NCBI GenBank assembly: GCA_024762925.1 | Contig: JANTGM010000001.1 | Span: 1-64,000 of the forward strand | From: Kofleriaceae bacterium | GTDB lineage: Bacteria; Myxococcota_A; Polyangia; Haliangiales; Haliangiaceae | Direction of reading: 5' to 3' | DNA length: 64,000 nt | Part shown: positions 44,179-52,406 of the stretch, in pieces | How the letters are laid out: each line of letters starts with the position of its first letter | Numbering within the stretch: the first letter of the stretch is position 1 | Notes under the pieces: model-generated | The model's database searches: none | What the model saw: the letters and a program-made list of their open reading frames with translations, nothing else | What the model was told of the DNA's origin: nothing | Position numbers and translations under genes: made by a program

Positions 44179-45543
44179 ATGACAGGCAGCGCAAACGACA
44201 AATCAGACAACGTACTTGGACGGGTAGCACCTGGCGAACCTGTCCAGTGGGCTGCAATCGCCGAAGCCGGTGGCATCTATTCGTGGGTGAACTCCGAGCT
44301 CGATAGGCTTGGCCTCATTGACGATGTCGATACCACGACGCTCTCTGCAAAAGAGCGCAAGGCGTATCGCGCACGACGAGATGAGGAGCGGCGAGTTCGG
44401 CGACTTCTCAAGAAAGCTGCTTGGGCTAGCTACAAGACCAGCCACATTGTGCATGTGGGGCGAGGCGTCTTCTATCACGACACCGTTGACGTCGACAGGT
44501 TCGACATCGAAGATCCAACAGCACGCTTAGAAGCGAACAGTACACCGCCACTCCGCGACGCAAACAAACTAGCCGAAGCGCTGGGACTCAGCATTTCGAA
44601 GCTTCGGTGGTTGTCCTTCAATCGCGAGGTTGATACGGGCTCACACTACCATTTCTGGACCGTGCCAAAACGCGATGGTGGCCGTCGGTTGATCAGTGCC
44701 CCAAAGCCGGATCTCAAGGCAGCACAAACTTGGATCGCTAGGAATATTACTGAGCACCTGCCGATTCACGGTGCTGCTCATGGCTTTGTTCCAGGGCGAA
44801 GTACCGTGACCAACGCAGCGGTTCACGCAGGCGCGACCATCGTTTTCAAGTTCGACATTCGAGACTTCTATCCCTCGGTAACCGTCAATCGAGTTAAGGG
44901 GCTGCTGCGCAAGGCGGGCTACGGCGAGCAGGTTGCAACCCTAATGGCGCTCCTGTGTACGGAGTTTCCCCGCGAGGAACTCATGTTGCGTGGCGAGCGA
45001 TACTACGTAGCAACTGGGCCACGTGGATTGCCGCAAGGTGCTCCCACAAGTCCTTCCATCACCAACGCATTGGCCATGCGTCTCGATTGCCGTCTGGCGG
45101 GTTTGGCCAAGTCGCTAAAGCTTCGCTACAGCCGGTATGCAGACGATTTGACATTCAGCTGGCATGGCGGAGCCACGGATGCGCCCGTGAAGCGAATCAA
45201 AACGTCGGTGGCCAAGATTGTCGCAAACGAGGGATTCGAGATTAAGGAATCCAAGACCCGCATCTTGCGTCACGGCCGTCGCCAACGCGTAACTGGGTTG
45301 GTCGTCAACAAGACTGAGAGCGGAGAGGCTGCTCGCGTACCGAGGTTCAAAATGCGTGAGTTGCGAGTCGCCCTCCACAAGCTCGAGCGCGGAGAGCCAA
45401 CTGTAGAGAGTATTGAGCAGCTTCGCGGATGGGCGGCGTACGTTTACATGACTGACAAGAGCCGCGGTGGAAAAATGCTGGAGCGGTTGGCAAAGGTTGC
45501 CCCAGCCACATCAGAGGCAAGTCCAAAAGGAGAAGAGCGATGA
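44179..45543 (+). CDS. Retron reverse transcriptase
   Basis: 454 aa. Residues 1-110 are an extension of the kind seen in myxobacterial retron RTs (KERKAYRARRDEERRVRRLL, AWASYKTSHIVHVGRGVFYHD). RT motifs: VPKRDGGRRLISAPKPDL, HGFVPGRSTVTNAAVHAGA (with the retron-specific NAxxH at 212-216), catalytic FKFDIRDFYPSV, GLPQGAPTSPSITNALA, the YADD box (320-323) in RYSRYADDLTFS, ESKTRI, and RVTGLVVN with the VTG motif (371-373) that recognises the msr. All catalytic Asp residues are present. It starts 30 bp after the msr-msd RNA, and its TGA overlaps the WGR gene (ATGA). It makes msDNA and, by analogy, controls the accessory proteins. Confidence 0.96.
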   Translation: MTGSANDKSDNVLGRVAPGEPVQWAAIAEAGGIYSWVNSELDRLGLIDDVDTTTLSAKERKAYRARRDEERRVRRLLKKAAWASYKTSHIVHVGRGVFYHDTVDVDRFDIEDPTARLEANSTPPLRDANKLAEALGLSISKLRWLSFNREVDTGSHYHFWTVPKRDGGRRLISAPKPDLKAAQTWIARNITEHLPIHGAAHGFVPGRSTVTNAAVHAGATIVFKFDIRDFYPSVTVNRVKGLLRKAGYGEQVATLMALLCTEFPREELMLRGERYYVATGPRGLPQGAPTSPSITNALAMRLDCRLAGLAKSLKLRYSRYADDLTFSWHGGATDAPVKRIKTSVAKIVANEGFEIKESKTRILRHGRRQRVTGLVVNKTESGEAARVPRFKMRELRVALHKLERGEPTVESIEQLRGWAAYVYMTDKSRGGKMLERLAKVAPATSEASPKGEER

Positions 45544-45989
45544 GTGATTGGACCGTGGAACTAGAATTCAATGACGGCTCCTCGAAGAAGTTCTGGCGGG
45601 CTCGCACCGATGGCAGTGACTTCATCGTTAACTATGGCCGCATTGGCACCGATGGGCAGAGCAAGACCAAGGGCATGGGCAGTGCCGATAAGGCGAACGC
45701 AGAGCTTGAGAAGGTTGCCAACCAAAAGCGCAAGAAGGGCTACGACGACGTTGAAGGCAGCGCGACGCCGGACGCTGGACCAACCGTGAACGCTGTCCCC
45801 GAGGTAAAGAACAAGAAGGGCAAGTACAAAGTTAAGCGGGCGGGCCAGACCATCGTGGTTGAGATCGAAACCGATGGAGCCAGCATCGAAACCGAGATCG
45901 AAGAGACGCACGCCAGTCCTGAAGCTGCGGCAGCGAGCTACGACAGGATTGTCGAGTCCCTTCTCGCCTCGGGATACAAGAAAGCGTAG
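45540..45989 (+). CDS. Small double-WGR-domain protein, retron-associated
   Basis: 149 aa. Residues 3-70 are a clear WGR domain: VELEFNDGSSKKFWRARTDG, NYGRIGTDGQSKTK (Y in place of W), then ADKANAELEKVANQKRKKGY. Residues about 92-149 look like a second, degenerate WGR copy without the WGR signature (KYKVKRAGQTIVVEIETDGA, SPEAAAASYDRIVESLLASGY). WGR domains bind nucleic acid ends next to PARP catalytic domains and occur in MolR-type proteins. The gene overlaps the RT stop by 4 bp, so it is translated with the RT; a role in binding msDNA or target nucleic acid is inferred. The WGR-like tail of the 607-aa protein makes three WGR-type modules in the locus. Confidence 0.82.
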   Translation: MSDWTVELEFNDGSSKKFWRARTDGSDFIVNYGRIGTDGQSKTKGMGSADKANAELEKVANQKRKKGYDDVEGSATPDAGPTVNAVPEVKNKKGKYKVKRAGQTIVVEIETDGASIETEIEETHASPEAAAASYDRIVESLLASGYKKA

Positions 45990-46026
45990 GGCGAAGCCGT
46001 CGCTCGATCGGTAGCGAGTGATGGCC

Positions 46027-46056
46027 GCGTCCTAGAGCATGGCGTCCTAGAGCATG
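46027..46056. repeat. Tandem duplication of 15 bp at the stop codon of a lipoprotein gene
   Basis: GCGTCCTAGAGCATG occurs twice in a row (46027-46041, 46042-46056) plus a 5-bp partial third copy. The second copy contains the TAG stop (CTA on plus, 46047-46049) of the lipoprotein gene, and the first copy carries a spare stop beyond it. Confidence 0.8.
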
Positions 46057-46760
46057 GCGTCAACGCCAGCGTCTGCGATGCCCGCATCGACTATCCCTGC
46101 ATCAAACTCGGGTGTCTCGTCGGGGCATGCGGCGATAGGCTCTGGCAAGTCGTCGCCCAGCGTTCCATCGGGCACGCGGATGGCACCAAACGTTGAATTG
46201 TCGATAGGAATCGGGGCACCACCGACGTTGGCGACACCATTAACGATGCCACAGTAGAAGTCGTCGGCTTGAAGAGTTCCAAGAAGCTGAAGCTCGCCGT
46301 CAATCTCTGACCCACTGAGCGTATTTGCTCCGCCAGCGATGATGATGCTCTCGATGTTCGCTTCAAAGCCGCACTCTTCATTTACCTCAATGCCAGATTC
46401 AACGTGTGGGTCGCCAACGGGCTGGCCAACGGTGCACTGATCTTCCTGAGTGCAGAGCGCCTGAAACGAGAGAGAGAGCAGTGCTGGATCTACCGTGAGG
46501 TCTAACTCCGTTGTCACGATGAGTTCGAGCAAAGCATCCTGTGCAACAACTGGAGAGAGAGCCAAGTAGTATTCGCCACCGATTGCGGGAATCTCACCAC
46601 CATTACAACCTCCGGCTATGACTTGCTTACCAGCGTCGACAACGCGGTTGTCGAAGTCGCTAAAGAGCTTGCCTGGGTCGACGCAGCTCGTCACTGAGAC
46701 AGCAGCACCACCGAGGAGAACAATGACCGTTCCGAGCAGACTCTTGCGGCTAGGCATCAT
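46047..46760 (-). CDS. Hypothetical lipoprotein with Asp-Ala-Gly-rich tail
   Basis: About 237 aa. The signal region MPSRKSLLGTVIVLLGGAAVSVTSC ends in a lipobox Cys. The body is a beta-rich domain with paired cysteines (ALCTQEDQC, DDFYC) and ends in an acidic low-complexity tail of FDAGIVDAGIADAGVDAML. Starts at 46760 and 46757 are both plausible; the frame opens at 46778. Convergent with the WGR gene (57 bp) and divergent from the FadL-like gene. No family recognised. Confidence 0.7.
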   Translation of the reverse strand: MMPSRKSLLGTVIVLLGGAAVSVTSCVDPGKLFSDFDNRVVDAGKQVIAGGCNGGEIPAIGGEYYLALSPVVAQDALLELIVTTELDLTVDPALLSLSFQALCTQEDQCTVGQPVGDPHVESGIEVNEECGFEANIESIIIAGGANTLSGSEIDGELQLLGTLQADDFYCGIVNGVANVGGAPIPIDNSTFGAIRVPDGTLGDDLPEPIAACPDETPEFDAGIVDAGIADAGVDAML

Positions 46761-46864
46761 GGTATAAGAGTAAAGCAAAAACGACGGAACAAGGTGAGAA
46801 TCGATACCTTTAAGTGCTCGGTGCGTTTCTTTGCTCAGTTTGAATTATCCACGGAATTGATGAC

Positions 46865-48298
46865 ATGCAAAAAGCTCTTGGCGGTCTATTGGGATTGACA
46901 GTGGTTGCGGCGGGCGCGAGTTCGTCCTATGCCGGCGGATTCGCTTCGGCGCGCTTTGGCGGGGAACATGGAAACCCGGTCACAGACAATGCCACGGCCG
47001 TGTACTACAACCCAGCGGGTTTGGCGTTGGGCACGGGAACTCGCATCTTTGCCGAGGGCGTGTTGGCCTATCGCGCCGCCGAATACGAACGCCCCGAAGG
47101 AGCCATCAACAATCTCGCTGATGGCGAGGGGGGAACACCGCTTGATGCAGTGAGCGCGAACTCGGGAACAGCGTCTGTAGGCAATGTCATTGCGTCCCCG
47201 TTTCTCGGTGTCGCCAGTGATCTCGGTGTGCCAAACCTCGGAGTTGGCTTAGCGTTTTTTGCGCCATTTGGCGGCCAGGCATCGTGGGACAAGAACGACG
47301 CCTACAAAGACGATACGAACTACCCTGGTGCCTACGACGGCGTGCAGCGCTGGGCGACGATGGATGGAACCATCAGGGCTCTCTATTTTAGCGGCGCAGC
47401 TTCGTATCGCCTTCCCGACATTGGGCTGAGTTTTGGTGCGTCAGTGAGTGCAGTGTCCCAGTCTGTAAACACGATTCGTGCTCGCACAGCACTGGGCAAC
47501 GATGACTTGGTTGCCGCCGATGGAAACCTCGTTGAGGGGCGCAGTCATGTTGATGTTTTTGGGGTCTCGGTTGCAGCTGGACTTGGAGTTATCTGGGATG
47601 CAACGGACGCACTCCGCGTTGGTGCAAGCTATCAAAGTCAGCCGGGATTTGGTGAGCAGAGCTTGGAGGGCGATCTCAACTTCAAGTTTGGCAATAGCAC
47701 CTCCGACACTACAGCCATCAACTTCACTCAATCACTTCCCGATGTGGTGCGCTTCGGTTTGAGTTTTCGCGCAAGCAAGCAGCTTGAATTGCGCTTCTCT
47801 GGCGACTACACCCGCTGGTCCGTCATGACAAACCAGTGCTTGATGGATGCAGCAGATCCTGATGCAAACTGCACGCTCAACGAGAATGGTGGCGCCGTCG
47901 ACGAGACGCAATCTGTTATCGTGAATATCGAACGCAACTGGGAGGACACCTTCGGTATGCGCGCTGGCGGTTCATATTGGCTAAACGACGACACTGAGCT
48001 TGCTGGCAGCGTCGCGTTCGACACGAGCGCAGTCCCCGATGAGACAATCGATCCTGCATTCATCGACACCAACAAGGTTATCGGTGTGTTTGGCAGCCGC
48101 TTTCGTCTCGCCGATTCGATGTTGCTCAATGTGAGCTACACCCATGTGTACTACCTCACACGCGAGGTGGATCCGCGCGAGCGCGATGCTGACGGAAACG
48201 AGATTGGCTTCTCGGCCCCCTCTGCCACGCCCGATCACGCCGGAAAGTACACCCAAAATATCGGTGTTCTAAACCTTGGCATGGAATACCAGTTCTAG
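46865..48298 (+). CDS. FadL/OmpP1/TodX-family outer membrane transport protein
   Basis: 477 aa. Signal peptide MQKALGGLLGLTVVAAGASSSYA is followed by the family N-terminus GGFASARFGGEHGNPVTDNA and VYYNPAGLAL (the NPA-G motif at the plug). The rest is a predicted 14-strand barrel with alternating residues and ends in YQF, the usual C-terminal aromatic for BAM recognition. FadL-like channels carry long-chain fatty acids and other hydrophobic compounds across the outer membrane by lateral diffusion. Single gene with its own upstream space. Confidence 0.93.
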   Translation: MQKALGGLLGLTVVAAGASSSYAGGFASARFGGEHGNPVTDNATAVYYNPAGLALGTGTRIFAEGVLAYRAAEYERPEGAINNLADGEGGTPLDAVSANSGTASVGNVIASPFLGVASDLGVPNLGVGLAFFAPFGGQASWDKNDAYKDDTNYPGAYDGVQRWATMDGTIRALYFSGAASYRLPDIGLSFGASVSAVSQSVNTIRARTALGNDDLVAADGNLVEGRSHVDVFGVSVAAGLGVIWDATDALRVGASYQSQPGFGEQSLEGDLNFKFGNSTSDTTAINFTQSLPDVVRFGLSFRASKQLELRFSGDYTRWSVMTNQCLMDAADPDANCTLNENGGAVDETQSVIVNIERNWEDTFGMRAGGSYWLNDDTELAGSVAFDTSAVPDETIDPAFIDTNKVIGVFGSRFRLADSMLLNVSYTHVYYLTREVDPRERDADGNEIGFSAPSATPDHAGKYTQNIGVLNLGMEYQF

Positions 48299-48374
48299 GT
48301 GTTTCACTTAGCGACCGAGTGCTTAGAGCAAGACCCTGAGGTCTAGGGGCGAATTCATAGCGCTTACCGCGCTC

Positions 48375-49535
48375 ATGATGTCCCTGGTGGCCATGGCGAT
48401 TGATGCCATGCTGCCAGCGCTGGGAGCGATCGGAACAGACCTGAATGTTGTCAACGAGAACGACACGCAGCTCGTTGTTTCCGCAATTTTCTTAGGGCTG
48501 GCCGTGGCCCAACTCGTCTTCGGACCGCTCGCAGACAGCTGGGGACGGCGTCCGGCGGTGCACTTGGGATTTGGGCTTTTTCTCTCGGGTTCTGCAGTCT
48601 CTCTCTTTGCGCCAACATTTGAGCTAATGCTCTTTGGCCGGTTCTTGCAGGGAATTGGCGCTGCTGGCCCAAAGATCGTCTCGGTTGCCATCGTGCGCGA
48701 TCAGTTCAAGGGGCCCGTGATGGCGCGCATCATGTCGACCATCATGGCGGTCTTCATCGTGGTGCCAGCGCTCGCACCCGCCGCAGGGCAAGCGGTACTC
48801 GTCGTGGCCGAGTGGCGAGCCATCTTTGGTTTGCTGCTCACCCAAGGCGCAGTGGCATGGCTGTGGTTTGCTCTGCGTCAGCGAGAAACCCTCGCAGCAG
48901 AGGACCGCATGCCTCTCTCGATCGAGCGGATCAAACAGGCAGTGTATGAGACCTGCCGAAACCGCATCGCGCTCGGATTCACCCTGGCTGCGGGAATCGT
49001 CTTTGGTGCCTTCTTAGGCTACCTAACGTCGGCCCAGCAGATCTTCCAAGGACAGTACGGCGTTGGCGAGGCATTCCCGTTCTACTTTGGTGCCCTTGCC
49101 TTGGTGCTTGGCGCCGCATCAATCGTGAATGCGAAGATGGTGGTGCGAGTCGGAATGCTGACGATGTCTCTTCGCGCGCTGCGAGGATTGGTCTCGGTTT
49201 CTGCGATTTTTTCTGTCGTCGCAACCACTCTTGATGGTCAGCCTTCGCTCTGGCTCTTCATGGTTTTTCTGGCGACCGCTTTCTTCTGCATAGGCATGCT
49301 CTTCGGAAACTTCAATGCCCTCGCGATGGAACCGCTGGGGCACATTGCGGGAACCGCCGCAGCAGTGATTGCTTCTCTGTCCACCTTCATCTCGCTTGGT
49401 CTGGCATCCGTGATTGGGCGCGCCTACGATGGAACCATACTGCCACTCGTCTATGGATTCGTCGCCCTCAGCGTCGTCGCCCTGGTGATGGTTCAGTGGC
49501 TCGCACCTGCTGTGGCGCCCCAAACCGCTTCCTAG
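48375..49535 (+). CDS. MFS multidrug transporter, Bcr/CflA-like
   Basis: 386 aa from the first ATG with 11-12 predicted helices. Family signatures: MSLVAMAIDAMLPALGAIGTDL in TM1, the motif-A loop GPLADSWGRRPA after TM2, GRFLQGIGAAG in TM4 and LAPAAGQ in TM5. It exports drugs or small molecules by proton antiport. The reading frame is open back to 48327 and encodes GEFIALTAL directly before the ATG, a stretch that also matches the family TM1, so the true start is probably further upstream. Only CTG (48336) is available in frame, or the start (GTG at 48319) lies in another frame beyond a small indel. Confidence 0.9.
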   Translation: MMSLVAMAIDAMLPALGAIGTDLNVVNENDTQLVVSAIFLGLAVAQLVFGPLADSWGRRPAVHLGFGLFLSGSAVSLFAPTFELMLFGRFLQGIGAAGPKIVSVAIVRDQFKGPVMARIMSTIMAVFIVVPALAPAAGQAVLVVAEWRAIFGLLLTQGAVAWLWFALRQRETLAAEDRMPLSIERIKQAVYETCRNRIALGFTLAAGIVFGAFLGYLTSAQQIFQGQYGVGEAFPFYFGALALVLGAASIVNAKMVVRVGMLTMSLRALRGLVSVSAIFSVVATTLDGQPSLWLFMVFLATAFFCIGMLFGNFNALAMEPLGHIAGTAAAVIASLSTFISLGLASVIGRAYDGTILPLVYGFVALSVVALVMVQWLAPAVAPQTAS

Positions 49536-49658
49536 TTTCTAGCTGGCTCCTGTCAATTTTGACGGTGAAGCACCCCTGGTCCTGTCCGAAATTTCCACAT
49601 TTCAGCAGGTTGCGTCTCGCTTCGGCCCGGTCTGTGGCTTGCAATTCTCTTCGCTGCC

Positions 49659-51650
49659 ATGAGTGCACTTGCCCAGTCGATTCGCTCCCCGTATTCCCGC
49701 CTCGACGAGGTGCGCCGGCGGCTAGAGAGCTTTGCCACGCTCTGTGAGCAAGCGGTCGTGGTGGCGGCTGATGGGGAAGTCGAAAAGCTCTTCGAGATTG
49801 GATTCGCAGCACGTCAGTTGCGGCACAGCATTTCAACCAGCCAGGACATGGCAAGAGTCCTCGACCCCGAAGCCGATGACTTGGTCGGGCTCGCCGACTC
49901 ACTGCGTGCATCGCAGCGTGCTCAGGAGGGTGACCAGCTCCTCCGCCAGCTCCACGAGCGAGCATTGCCGGAAGACGCGGCGCTTCTTGCAGATCCCATT
50001 GGCATCGTGGCGCTCGTGGAGTCGCTCTTGCCGACGACCTGGGACTTCAATGAGGACCTTGTGATTCTCTTTGGCAATGGTCTCGATGCGCCAGCTGATG
50101 TATTGGGCAGGATTGGGCAAAAGCGCATTTGTGTCTACCTCCCCGAAGGGCAAGATGCCGAGCACTACCCCAAAGATGTGCAGGTTATTCGCTCGCAAGA
50201 CAAGCTGTATGAGGCCTTGTCTGCTTGGTCTCCCAGGCAACCTAAGCGGATCGTCTCGAGAAGTCTGCCCGATTGTGGAGTCACAGTAGCCGAGCAACGC
50301 GACCTTATCGAGGCGGCAAACCTCTACCTCGGATATGTGCGTGTGGATCGCAATACCACCAGCGCGTTTGCCGATACCTGGCTCGAGCAGGGGATTGCAA
50401 ATCTTGCCAAGACCGTGAGTTGTCCGTCGGTTGCGAATTTTTCTGAAGACTTTGTGGGCAAGCCTATGGTCATTGTCGCGCCTGGTCCGTCACTCAGTAA
50501 GAACATTGAGGCCCTGCACAAGATTAAGGGCAAGGCGATTATCTGTACGTTTAGCCACACCCTGTCGGCTCTCGCGGCAGAAGGAGTCGATCCGGATCTA
50601 GTGCTAACGGTCGATTCGAACTCTCTACAATACCATTTTAAGAAGTTTCCTATGGAGCGTGTCGAGGCGATGGTGAGCGGGGTAACGGTGCACCCCGATC
50701 TGTTGGAGATGCCAGCAAAGCGCCAAATCACGATGGGGGCCAATGGTGCGTTTGATGTGTGGATTGGCGAGCTTCTCGGCGAGGAGTTGCTCGTTCCGGC
50801 AGGCGGTTCGGTCGCAACCACAGCGCTCGCGCTAGGGCTCAAGTGGAAGTGCGATCCAATCATGTTCATGGGCCTGGACCTCTCATTTCCTGATGGCAAG
50901 TACTACGTGAGCACAAGCTGTGATGGCAACTTGAAGGTACACACCAGCGAAGCTGGCGAACTGATCATGGATGGTTGGAGTGAGGATTGCCAAGAGATGC
51001 GAAAGCGTGGCGGCCCCATTAGTGCGGATGTGCAGAAACCCTTTACGCTGCGTGGGTACTACGGAGGTGAAGTGGCTACCACGCAGATGTTTTGGCTCTT
51101 TCACGATTGGTTCGAGAAGAAGGCTGCGGAGGTTGGCGAGAGCACGCGACTTATCAATTGCACCGAGGGTGGCTCTTACATTGAAGGCATGGAACACATC
51201 TCGATGGAGGAGGCTTATGCGGCTCACATCGAGAAGGCGCCCGCTCTTTCCGTTGGCGACATTCTTGACGCGCGTATTGCCAAGCGGGATCCACAACGTC
51301 GTGAGAAGGCCACAAAGGGGATTGAGACAATTGTCGCAAGTGTTGAGCGCTGTCTCTCGCTTGTTGGACGGTGCTCAAAGACAGCCCAGCGTGTCGAAGA
51401 TGGGGAGGCGTCTGTGGACTCACTTGCGGACTTGGAGACCGAACTTGTGCGGGCACTGCGCTCGATTCGCTTCATGAGCGGCAGCAAGCAACGGCAGATC
51501 GCGTTGGCATATGAGCGAGCACACGCAGCCGAGGAACTCTCAGAACTCCTGGCTGCCTCCCAAGACCTCTACGGCGAAATACGGGCCGCAGCAAAGCAGG
51601 TCCTGGCGCCTCTTCAAGAGGTGCTCAGCGTGATTCGCTGTCAAAACTGA
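49659..51650 (+). CDS. DUF115 / motility accessory factor (Maf)-like glycosyltransferase
   Basis: 663 aa. The central domain (about 250-480) matches the 6-hydroxymethylpterin-pyrophosphokinase MptE-like fold of DUF115: KPMVIVAPGPSLSKNIEALH, FSHTLSALAAEGVDPDLVLT, PAGGSVATTALALGLKWKCD, FMGLDLSFPDGKYY and NCTEGGSYIEGMEHISMEE. Maf proteins with this domain transfer nonulosonic acids such as pseudaminic acid onto flagellins. Helical N- and C-terminal regions flank it. It leads a run of genes for a pseudaminic-acid-like sugar (pseG, pseI and cytidylyltransferase homologues), so transfer of that sugar to a surface protein or glycan is a good inference. No flagellin gene is in the window. Confidence 0.85.
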   Translation: MSALAQSIRSPYSRLDEVRRRLESFATLCEQAVVVAADGEVEKLFEIGFAARQLRHSISTSQDMARVLDPEADDLVGLADSLRASQRAQEGDQLLRQLHERALPEDAALLADPIGIVALVESLLPTTWDFNEDLVILFGNGLDAPADVLGRIGQKRICVYLPEGQDAEHYPKDVQVIRSQDKLYEALSAWSPRQPKRIVSRSLPDCGVTVAEQRDLIEAANLYLGYVRVDRNTTSAFADTWLEQGIANLAKTVSCPSVANFSEDFVGKPMVIVAPGPSLSKNIEALHKIKGKAIICTFSHTLSALAAEGVDPDLVLTVDSNSLQYHFKKFPMERVEAMVSGVTVHPDLLEMPAKRQITMGANGAFDVWIGELLGEELLVPAGGSVATTALALGLKWKCDPIMFMGLDLSFPDGKYYVSTSCDGNLKVHTSEAGELIMDGWSEDCQEMRKRGGPISADVQKPFTLRGYYGGEVATTQMFWLFHDWFEKKAAEVGESTRLINCTEGGSYIEGMEHISMEEAYAAHIEKAPALSVGDILDARIAKRDPQRREKATKGIETIVASVERCLSLVGRCSKTAQRVEDGEASVDSLADLETELVRALRSIRFMSGSKQRQIALAYERAHAAEELSELLAASQDLYGEIRAAAKQVLAPLQEVLSVIRCQN

Positions 51651-51665
51651 CAGAGGACTTGCCTG

Positions 51666-51709
51666 TAGGTATTGGACAAACACCTAGAAAGACTCCAGTG
51701 AAACACTGG
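51666..51709 (+). promoter_or_regulatory. Two small hairpins between the Maf-like and methylase genes
   Basis: TAGGT/ACCTA (51666-51686) and CCAGTG/CACTGG with loop AAA (51695-51709) lie in the 112-bp gap, the only sizeable break at the head of the glycan operon. They could be an attenuator or mRNA-stability element. A Shine-Dalgarno-like AGGA (TTAGGAAGAGGA) precedes the ATG at 51763. Confidence 0.35.
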
Positions 51710-51762
51710 CACGAAGCTAGCAAAGATACATGGAATAGGGCTTTAGGAAGAGGACGAAGACA

Positions 51763-52398
51763 ATGGCACAAACAGCACAACTAGACGCATGGACCGGAAA
51801 TTTTGGAGACGAGTACATCAAGCGATGTACTGCCAGTGAGGAAGCAATTCGCAATCGCGCAAAAGCGTGGGCCGATATGATGCGACCAATCGAGGCTGCC
51901 ACACCAAGGAGTATCTTAGAGGTTGGGTGCAACATCGGAATCAATCAGCGGGCGCTTCGAAGACTCTTTGATGCGGAGCTTTTTGCGGTGGAGCCAAATC
52001 CTACAGCGCGCAGTGTCGTCTTGGCCGACGAGGTTCTCGATAGTGAACATCTCCGATCAGCTAGTGCGCTAGATCTCCCGTTCGAAGACCAGAGCATGGA
52101 CATGTGCTTCACCTCGGGAGTCTTGATTCATATCTCACCTGACGATCTCATGCAGGCATGCTCAGAAATGTACCGAGTTAGTAGTCGGTACATTCTCTGT
52201 GCTGAGTATTTCTCGCGAGATCCTCAGGAGAGTACGTATCGTGGCCAGGATGGGCTTTTGTTCAAGCGTGACTTCGGTAGCTATTGGCTCGACAATTTCG
52301 ATTTGGCGCCCATTGCACATGGGTTTCACTGGCGCCGCACCACCGGAATCGACGATGTTACGTGGTGGCTCTTCGAGAAGAAACTCACGGCTCACTAG
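51763..52398 (+). CDS. Pseudaminic acid biosynthesis-associated methylase-like SAM methyltransferase
   Basis: 211 aa. The N-terminal phrase DAWTGNFGDEYIKRC and the length match the methylase family found beside pse genes. The SAM-binding motif I is SILEVGCNIGINQRAL, followed by the acidic residue in LFAVEPN and FTSGVLIHISPDDLMQACSEMYRVSS. It likely methylates a sugar-nucleotide or the finished glycan in this operon. It lies 8 bp before the pseG-like start, so co-transcribed. Confidence 0.85.
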   Translation: MAQTAQLDAWTGNFGDEYIKRCTASEEAIRNRAKAWADMMRPIEAATPRSILEVGCNIGINQRALRRLFDAELFAVEPNPTARSVVLADEVLDSEHLRSASALDLPFEDQSMDMCFTSGVLIHISPDDLMQACSEMYRVSSRYILCAEYFSRDPQESTYRGQDGLLFKRDFGSYWLDNFDLAPIAHGFHWRRTTGIDDVTWWLFEKKLTAH

Positions 52399-52406
52399 GA
52401 CGAGCT

